A stretch of 11,670 bases of DNA, from NCBI GenBank assembly GCA_027004335.1, contig JALTID010000086.1, positions 1 through 11,670 of the forward strand. The letters run 5' to 3'. The notes beneath the pieces are model-generated. The model saw nothing but the letters and a program-made list of their open reading frames with translations. It did no database searches and was not told the origin of the DNA. This DNA is from a bacterium. GTDB taxonomy: Bacteria; JALSQH01. Made by a program: the position numbers and the translations under genes. This document shows positions 7,072 through 11,670 of this stretch, in pieces; position 1 is the first letter of the stretch, and the number at the start of each line of letters is the position of its first letter.

Positions 7072-8451
7072 TCAATATGCACCCTTTTGTTTTAGAAGTA
7101 CAGGGATCGTCTTCAAAATGATTGAGATATCCAGCCAGAAGGAGCGATTTTTAATATAGTAGAAATCATACTCAAGATTTTCATGGAGAGGTAAATCTTT
7201 CCTTCCCAGTATTTGCCACAGGCCTGTGATTCCTGGGAGAACTTCAAGTCTTTTTCTCTGCCAATCTTCATACTGCTCCACTATAAAGGGCATCTCAGGC
7301 CTTGGACCAACAATACTCATCTCCCCTTTTACAACATTTAAAAGTTGAGGAAGCTCATCAAGGCTCGTGCTCCTCAGAAATCTTCCTACATGGGTTATTC
7401 TGGGATCATTTTTGTCAGAAGGAGCGTATGAAAATTTAGGGGTCTCCTTATACATCGTTCTGAACTTATACATCGTAAAAATTTCACCATTCTTTCCCAC
7501 TCTCTCCTGTTTAAAAATTACAGGACCACGCGAATCAAACTTAATGGCAATTGCAATAAAAATCCAGATGGGAAGCGAGATAATGAGCCCCAGAATTGCA
7601 ATGGTTAAATCAAAAATCCTCTTGGAAATATCGTAAAAAGGGCCCGCCTTTCCACCTTTGAGGTCAAAAATAGGGAAATCCTCTATTAGATCAATATTCG
7701 TCTCATGGGCAAGAACTCCAAAGAGGTCAGAAACCACCCTTACTGTGAGATCCAAGTCATCAACATCCATTATTAACTTCAAAATGCGCTGGTGAGGAAG
7801 AGAGGGAATAGCAAAAATCATTTCGTCAATACTGTATTTCTCTACAATTTCTCTTAAAGAGGAAAGTGGGCCAAGCACCTGTATCTTTCCAATATCCTGA
7901 CCCTGTTTCAAAGGATCATCATCTAAAAAACCAGCCACTTTATAACCTATGTCTGGATTATCAGTTATTTTCTGGAGAGCTCTTATCCCTGTGGTTCCTG
8001 CACCAATTATCAGAGCTCTTGTAACGCCTTCACCTTTTTTGATCAAAAGTCTCTCATACCTCCTGAAAGCCCACCTTCCGAAAGAGAGAAAAATCAAGTT
8101 GGTAACCCCGGTAAGCAGAACAACACTTCTACCAAAATCGTACCCTTTAAATAAAAAAGCCATTGCCATCAAGATCAGCAACCCCATGAAATCTGCTTTT
8201 AATATCTTGGTGAGTTCCTCAAATCCTGTCTTGCTTTTTATTCTCTGATAAAGACCAAAAGAAGCGTTACCAATTATCCAGAGAATCACAACAAGCGGGA
8301 GTGCTTCAAGGTAGACGGAAAAAGTATTAATCTGCTTTCCAAAGACTCCACTAAGCCAGTCTCTTATAAAATATGAAAATACCCATCCTGCAGAAATCGC
8401 AAGAGCATCTAAGAAAATCAAAACAACTTTTAACCTCTTGTAATTTTTCAT
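7072..8451 (-). CDS. polyprenyl-phosphate sugar phosphotransferase (exopolysaccharide initiating transferase, WbaP/EpsE type)
   Basis: The enzyme moves a sugar-1-phosphate from a nucleotide sugar to undecaprenyl (or polyprenyl) phosphate, the first step of a lipid-linked glycan. The 459 residues (from ATG 8451) start with about four membrane segments (roughly 8-28, 50-68, 88-101, 107-125). A Rossmann-like domain follows, with LIIGAGTTGIRAL (147-159) and FLDDDP (175-180). The catalytic domain starts at about 274: KRIFDLTIA, a re-entrant hydrophobic helix (about 282-303), FKQERVGKNG (313-322), YKFRTM (328-333), the Asp365-Glu366 pair in SLDELPQL, IVGPRPEMP (380-388) and PGITGLWQ (406-413). This is the large WbaP-like layout, not the short PglC form. 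ATG 8451 overlaps the upstream stop as ATGA with AGAGGA eight bases before it; a GTG at 8457 is a weaker alternative. The sugar (glucose, galactose or an N-acetyl sugar) cannot be told from sequence. Confidence 0.92.
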   Translation of the reverse strand: MKNYKRLKVVLIFLDALAISAGWVFSYFIRDWLSGVFGKQINTFSVYLEALPLVVILWIIGNASFGLYQRIKSKTGFEELTKILKADFMGLLILMAMAFLFKGYDFGRSVVLLTGVTNLIFLSFGRWAFRRYERLLIKKGEGVTRALIIGAGTTGIRALQKITDNPDIGYKVAGFLDDDPLKQGQDIGKIQVLGPLSSLREIVEKYSIDEMIFAIPSLPHQRILKLIMDVDDLDLTVRVVSDLFGVLAHETNIDLIEDFPIFDLKGGKAGPFYDISKRIFDLTIAILGLIISLPIWIFIAIAIKFDSRGPVIFKQERVGKNGEIFTMYKFRTMYKETPKFSYAPSDKNDPRITHVGRFLRSTSLDELPQLLNVVKGEMSIVGPRPEMPFIVEQYEDWQRKRLEVLPGITGLWQILGRKDLPLHENLEYDFYYIKNRSFWLDISIILKTIPVLLKQKGAY

Positions 8452-9182
8452 TCCCACCGTCCTCTGAATATCCGTTCCTTTGCTACTTCAAAAAGAAAAA
8501 TTGTATTTCCAATAAGATACCTCTTCCACAACCTCTTAGGATTAGAAAGTAGTCTATGTAACCATTCCAGTCCACTCCTGCTCATCCACTCAGGAGGTTT
8601 CGGTTGCACGCCTGCCACAAAGTCAAAAAGTGCTCCTACACACCACACCACAGGGACATCAATCTTTTCTCTATAGTTTAACACAAACTCCTCCTGCAAC
8701 GGAGTTCCCATTCCCACAAATAATATATCTGGTTTTGAGCTATTTACCAGTTTTATTACTTTCTCTCCCATTCCTTTAATATAACCATGATGAAAGCCGG
8801 AACACTGAAAGCCTGGAAATTTTTCCATCAAAACCTCACACGCCTTTTTAGCAACCCCTTCTTTGCCACCTACAACAAAAATTCTCCAGCCGTGCTTTGA
8901 TGCTTCCTCAGCAAAATCATCTATGAAAAAGGCACCTGTATATCTCTCCCTTATTCTTCTCCCCAGAACTTTTGCTCCTAATTGAATACCCTTGCCATCA
9001 CAATAAACATAGTCAGCCATTTCAAGAAACTTTTTAAGGTTCTCATTTTTCTGTGCCATATTCCAGACATGAATATTCAAATAGGAAATCGTTATAAGCT
9101 CTTCTTTGATTACAGCATCCTTAATCTTCTCAATAAGCTCGTTCCATGTAATATCATCAACTCTAACACCTGCAATATTCAT
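8448..9182 (-). CDS. WecG/TagA/CpsF family glycosyltransferase
   Basis: GT26 enzymes transfer an N-acetylmannosamine-type or related sugar from a UDP-sugar to a lipid-linked acceptor at the inner face of the membrane; known members make enterobacterial common antigen, teichoic-acid linkage units and capsules. The 244-residue length is normal. SYLNIHVWNMA (33-43) is the N-terminal strand region, and Asp62 in CDGKGIQLG corresponds to the proposed catalytic Asp of TagA. RIFVVGGKEGVA (100-111), GFHHGY (129-134), FVGMGTPLQE (155-164) and CVGALFDFVAG (181-191) are family motifs. PKPPEWMSRSGLEWLHRL (195-212) and the basic tail form the membrane-binding appendage typical of active members. The start ATG shares one base with the upstream stop (TAATG), with GAGG about 12 bases before it. 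Its place next to the initiating phosphotransferase suggests it adds the second sugar of the same glycan. The exact donor is unknown. Confidence 0.9.
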   Translation of the reverse strand: MNIAGVRVDDITWNELIEKIKDAVIKEELITISYLNIHVWNMAQKNENLKKFLEMADYVYCDGKGIQLGAKVLGRRIRERYTGAFFIDDFAEEASKHGWRIFVVGGKEGVAKKACEVLMEKFPGFQCSGFHHGYIKGMGEKVIKLVNSSKPDILFVGMGTPLQEEFVLNYREKIDVPVVWCVGALFDFVAGVQPKPPEWMSRSGLEWLHRLLSNPKRLWKRYLIGNTIFLFEVAKERIFRGRWE

Positions 9183-10456
9183 TATTCTACAACCTCATGG
9201 AAGAGTTTGAGATAAATCTCTGCCTGTTTTTCTCTTGTGAATTCTAACAATCTCTGAAGAGCAACTTTTCCAGTAGCTTTTCCATGAACCACCTCTTTTA
9301 TAAAATTATACACATCACTATTAGACTTGCATAACTTTCCTTTCCCCCGAACCCATTTAAGAATCTTCAAACTTTCCCTGCCTCCTTTGCCTGTAATACA
9401 GATAGGTCTGGCAGCATAAAGATATTCAAAAATCTTGGCAGATAGCCCCACACTGTAATCCCCTGCGATGTGAAAAAAGGCATCTGCCGAGGAAAGATAA
9501 TCTGCAACCTCTCCCTTTGGAATGTAATCTATAACAGCAACATTTTCTATTAAATTTAGGTCCCTTACTAACTGTGGCAACTTACTGTTCCAGGGAGGTT
9601 TCCTTTCGCCAATGAAAAAGAATTTAACCTTTTTATCATTCTTTTCTTGAATAAATTTTTTTATTCCTTCCAAAACAAGGGAAGGATCCCTGTAAGCATA
9701 GAGAGTACCTGTAAAAACAAACCAGTACTCCTTCAGCGGCTTTATATTTCTCCCCTTTTTAAAATCAGAGGGATTAAATCCGTTATATATAACTTCAAGT
9801 TTCTCAGAAAATTCTGGAAAAGAACCTATATAGAGATCTTTCATTCCATCATTTACCACCACGATAGAATCAGCGTTTTTTAAAACAAAGTTCTCTAAAA
9901 AGATATTTAAGTTTCTGTAAGCGGCATTTAAAAATGGAAATAGAGGATCAGGGGTCCATGGATCTCTGAGATCAATAACGAATTTAACCCCTGGTTTCAA
10001 CATTTTTAACAAGGAACCAGCGAGAAGATAGGAGTAGTGAGGAGCTGAAGCAATAATAATGTCAAAGTCTTTGCTTAAAATCTTCCTCCCTTTTAAAAGA
10101 AGAAGTGGAAGCTCAAAAATTCTCTGGTCAGGGACCTGGAAGAGACGCTGAAGAAATTCAACATTACCCCCCGCAGGAAGAGAAGAGACAGAAGAAGACG
10201 ATCCTCTATTTTTTAATAATTTATAAATTGCACCAGGAGAAACCGAAGGGATCCTGAGAACTTCAGCAAAGTTTTCAACATATTTCAGACTCTCATCAAT
10301 AACTTCTCCGGCTTCAGGCTTCCTCGTTAAAACTGTAAAATCCACTTTCCCATAAAGATACTTAATAAAATTATACCATCTGAAAACTCCAGCACCCCCA
10401 ATGGGAGGAAAATATGAGGTAAGAAGCAAAACTTTAAGGGATGATGCTGTAAACAT
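9182..10456 (-). CDS. glycosyltransferase, GT4-type (GT-B fold)
   Basis: This is a cytoplasmic, probably membrane-associated retaining glycosyltransferase of 424 residues. The N-terminal half opens with KVLLLTSYFPPIGGAGVFR (8-26), the nucleotide-fold start with the Gly-rich loop of GT4 enzymes. DIIIASAPHYSYL (132-144) and FVIDLRDPW (159-167) follow. The C-terminal half has VIYNGFNPSDF (222-232), FTGTLYAYRDP (248-258), FFFIGE (279-284) and GLSAKIFEYLYAARPI (337-352), where the acidic residue of the donor-binding E-x(7)-E-like motif would lie, although the usual second Glu is not clear. A Ser-rich variable loop (85-92) lies in the acceptor half. ATG 10456 has GGGAG just upstream and overlaps the end of the preceding gene by 23 bases; its stop overlaps the next ATG. 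It presumably adds a later sugar to the glycan started by the phosphotransferase. Donor and acceptor cannot be assigned. Confidence 0.87.
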   Translation of the reverse strand: MFTASSLKVLLLTSYFPPIGGAGVFRWYNFIKYLYGKVDFTVLTRKPEAGEVIDESLKYVENFAEVLRIPSVSPGAIYKLLKNRGSSSSVSSLPAGGNVEFLQRLFQVPDQRIFELPLLLLKGRKILSKDFDIIIASAPHYSYLLAGSLLKMLKPGVKFVIDLRDPWTPDPLFPFLNAAYRNLNIFLENFVLKNADSIVVVNDGMKDLYIGSFPEFSEKLEVIYNGFNPSDFKKGRNIKPLKEYWFVFTGTLYAYRDPSLVLEGIKKFIQEKNDKKVKFFFIGERKPPWNSKLPQLVRDLNLIENVAVIDYIPKGEVADYLSSADAFFHIAGDYSVGLSAKIFEYLYAARPICITGKGGRESLKILKWVRGKGKLCKSNSDVYNFIKEVVHGKATGKVALQRLLEFTREKQAEIYLKLFHEVVE

Positions 10457-11669
10457 ATAATCTCCCTTTTAGAAGGTGATAAACTTTTATAAGAGTTCTA
10501 TTCAGAGCACTGTTTGAAATAAGAAAAAGTGAGATATTATGGGCATAAAGATTATTTAATATCTTCTCTCGCAGTATAAAAGAAGGATGAGCTACAAAAA
10601 GAGAACCATCAGGAGTAACGATTTTTCTCCATGAAACAAGAAAATTGGGCCTTTTAAGAATCTGAAGTTTCTCCTTAATTGGTATCTTTAAATTAAAAAC
10701 AAACCCCTGCATAAGATAGGGAGGATCAAAAGTAAAAACTTCTCCATGAAACCCTCCTTTTTTCTCCCAGTCTGAAATTACTTCCTTCCATGCATGTTTA
10801 TCTTTCTGAAAATAGGTGGCATCCTTAACAAAGGAGAAAACAAGTAGAATAAGAAAAACTGCATACCCCACACCATAAACATAGCTTCTATTTTTTTTCG
10901 TTAATGAACGTATATCTATCATAATCAGACCACTCTCCATGAGAAAAAGCGGGATCAGCGCAATAAAGTACCTCGGGTTCAACCAGTGTGATGGACGTTT
11001 AATTTGAAGGAGGAGAAAAGGAGTAAAATAAATGATCAGAAAGGAAAGATGATAAAAAACATTTTTCTTTTTGTATACGAGGAAAAAAGCAAGAAAGATA
11101 ATTGCAAGGGAAAAAATAATTCCAAGAGGAAAAGGTAATCCCCAGAAATGTCCGGGCAGGGAAAGATAGTATTTCAACGAAAGATGCCATATCTTACCTG
11201 TATTTGCCATCCTCAATGCTCTCTGCGAGGAAAAGTACCAGTAAATTACAAATAAGAGCGCAATAAGAGTTGAAGAAAGAAGAAGATAAATTCTTTTTCT
11301 TTCGCTTCTATTAGAATAGAAAATTTTTAAAAAAAGAGTTGCGAAAACTCCCGAAAGAAAAAGTATTGAAAAATAATGTGTCAGTGCAAAGAGCAGAGAA
11401 ACTATGAAGAGAAAAATATACCATCCTCTTCCGCCTTTTTCAAAATATTCATAGATGCTCCAGAGGAGGAGAACTCCTCCCCCTTCAAGAAGAGCATACA
11501 TCCTGATCTCCTGAGAATAATAGAGAGTGGTAATAGAAAAAATATATAAAAGAGACAGAAGAAGAGCCAATATATAGTTTTTCCTGAAAATATAAAAAAT
11601 TGGCACCACTCCAGCAGAGGCAAAGACAACACTTAAAAAACGCCAGAGAAAAAGAGAATCAGTATAAAC
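10434..11669 (-). CDS. GT39/ArnT-like multi-pass membrane glycosyltransferase, N-terminally cut by the window
   Basis: The frame is open to the right edge, so the 411 visible residues lack the start; the GTG at 11609 is not the real start because the family-like segment FLWRFLSVVFASAGVVPIF precedes and spans it. Members of this superfamily (ArnT, Pmt, GT39/GT83) take sugar from a polyprenyl-phosphate donor on the outer face of the membrane. Visible support is RFLS followed by a membrane helix, then YYSQEIRMYAL, the conserved Q-E-x-R-M-Y segment of this group, and about eight to ten hydrophobic segments up to roughly residue 260. A soluble C-terminal domain follows, with a Y-x(n)-W start (YFQKDKHAWKEV) and FTFDPPYLMQGF. 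The catalytic acidic residues of the first outer loop lie outside the window. It is the first visible gene of the glycan block; acceptor (lipid, glycan or protein) is unknown. Confidence 0.78.
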   Translation of the reverse strand, partial: VYTDSLFLWRFLSVVFASAGVVPIFYIFRKNYILALLLSLLYIFSITTLYYSQEIRMYALLEGGGVLLLWSIYEYFEKGGRGWYIFLFIVSLLFALTHYFSILFLSGVFATLFLKIFYSNRSERKRIYLLLSSTLIALLFVIYWYFSSQRALRMANTGKIWHLSLKYYLSLPGHFWGLPFPLGIIFSLAIIFLAFFLVYKKKNVFYHLSFLIIYFTPFLLLQIKRPSHWLNPRYFIALIPLFLMESGLIMIDIRSLTKKNRSYVYGVGYAVFLILLVFSFVKDATYFQKDKHAWKEVISDWEKKGGFHGEVFTFDPPYLMQGFVFNLKIPIKEKLQILKRPNFLVSWRKIVTPDGSLFVAHPSFILREKILNNLYAHNISLFLISNSALNRTLIKVYHLLKGRLYVYSIIP

Positions 11670-11670
11670 A

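Noticed and set aside
10180-10202. Ser-rich stretch in the GT4 gene as a repeat or frame disturbance
   Set aside because: The frame is intact on both sides, the codons vary, and this region of GT4 enzymes is a variable acceptor loop.

Overview
This is an AT-rich bacterial window, almost entirely coded on the minus strand, with very tight gene packing. Two proteins carry N-terminal lipoprotein signals and there is a sigma70-like promoter, so the host is a bacterium rather than an archaeon. Proteins rich in Lys, Glu and Arg, frequent AGA/AGG arginine codons and purine-rich coding strands would suit a thermophile or a deep-branching, poorly sampled lineage. That is an inference; the sequence does not name the phylum.

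Right part (11670 down to 7072, minus strand): a four-gene surface-glycan block whose members all overlap their neighbours. In transcription order these are a GT39/ArnT-like multi-pass membrane glycosyltransferase (cut by the window edge), a GT4-type glycosyltransferase, a WecG/TagA/CpsF glycosyltransferase and a polyprenyl-phosphate sugar phosphotransferase. The phosphotransferase would start a lipid-linked glycan, the WecG-type and GT4 enzymes would extend it in the cytoplasm, and the GT39 enzyme would move sugar from a lipid carrier on the outer face of the membrane.

Middle and left part (about 6972 down to 272, minus strand): a good promoter at 6944-6972 leads into a compact run of seven genes: an acyl-CoA dehydrogenase with a long-chain/isovaleryl-type active site, an alpha/beta-hydrolase lipoprotein (PAF-acetylhydrolase/dienelactone-hydrolase-like), a nucleoside-hydrolase-family lipoprotein, dapB, a fumarylacetoacetate-hydrolase-family enzyme, dapL and folK. 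dapB and dapL give the short diaminopimelate route (dihydrodipicolinate reductase, then LL-DAP aminotransferase); dapA is not in the window. folK adds a folate step. The first three genes look like uptake and degradation functions and have no obvious link to lysine or folate synthesis, so this may be a run of unrelated genes sharing a transcript.

Left edge (2-286, plus strand): the C-terminal end of an ApbE-type flavin transferase, convergent with folK; the two coding ends overlap by 15 bases. A hairpin followed by a T-rich run that could end the folK transcript lies inside the apbE-like coding sequence. I saw no tRNA, rRNA, CRISPR array, insertion sequence or long repeat. The points most worth following are the FAH-family enzyme between dapB and dapL, and the surface nucleoside hydrolase with an altered active site.
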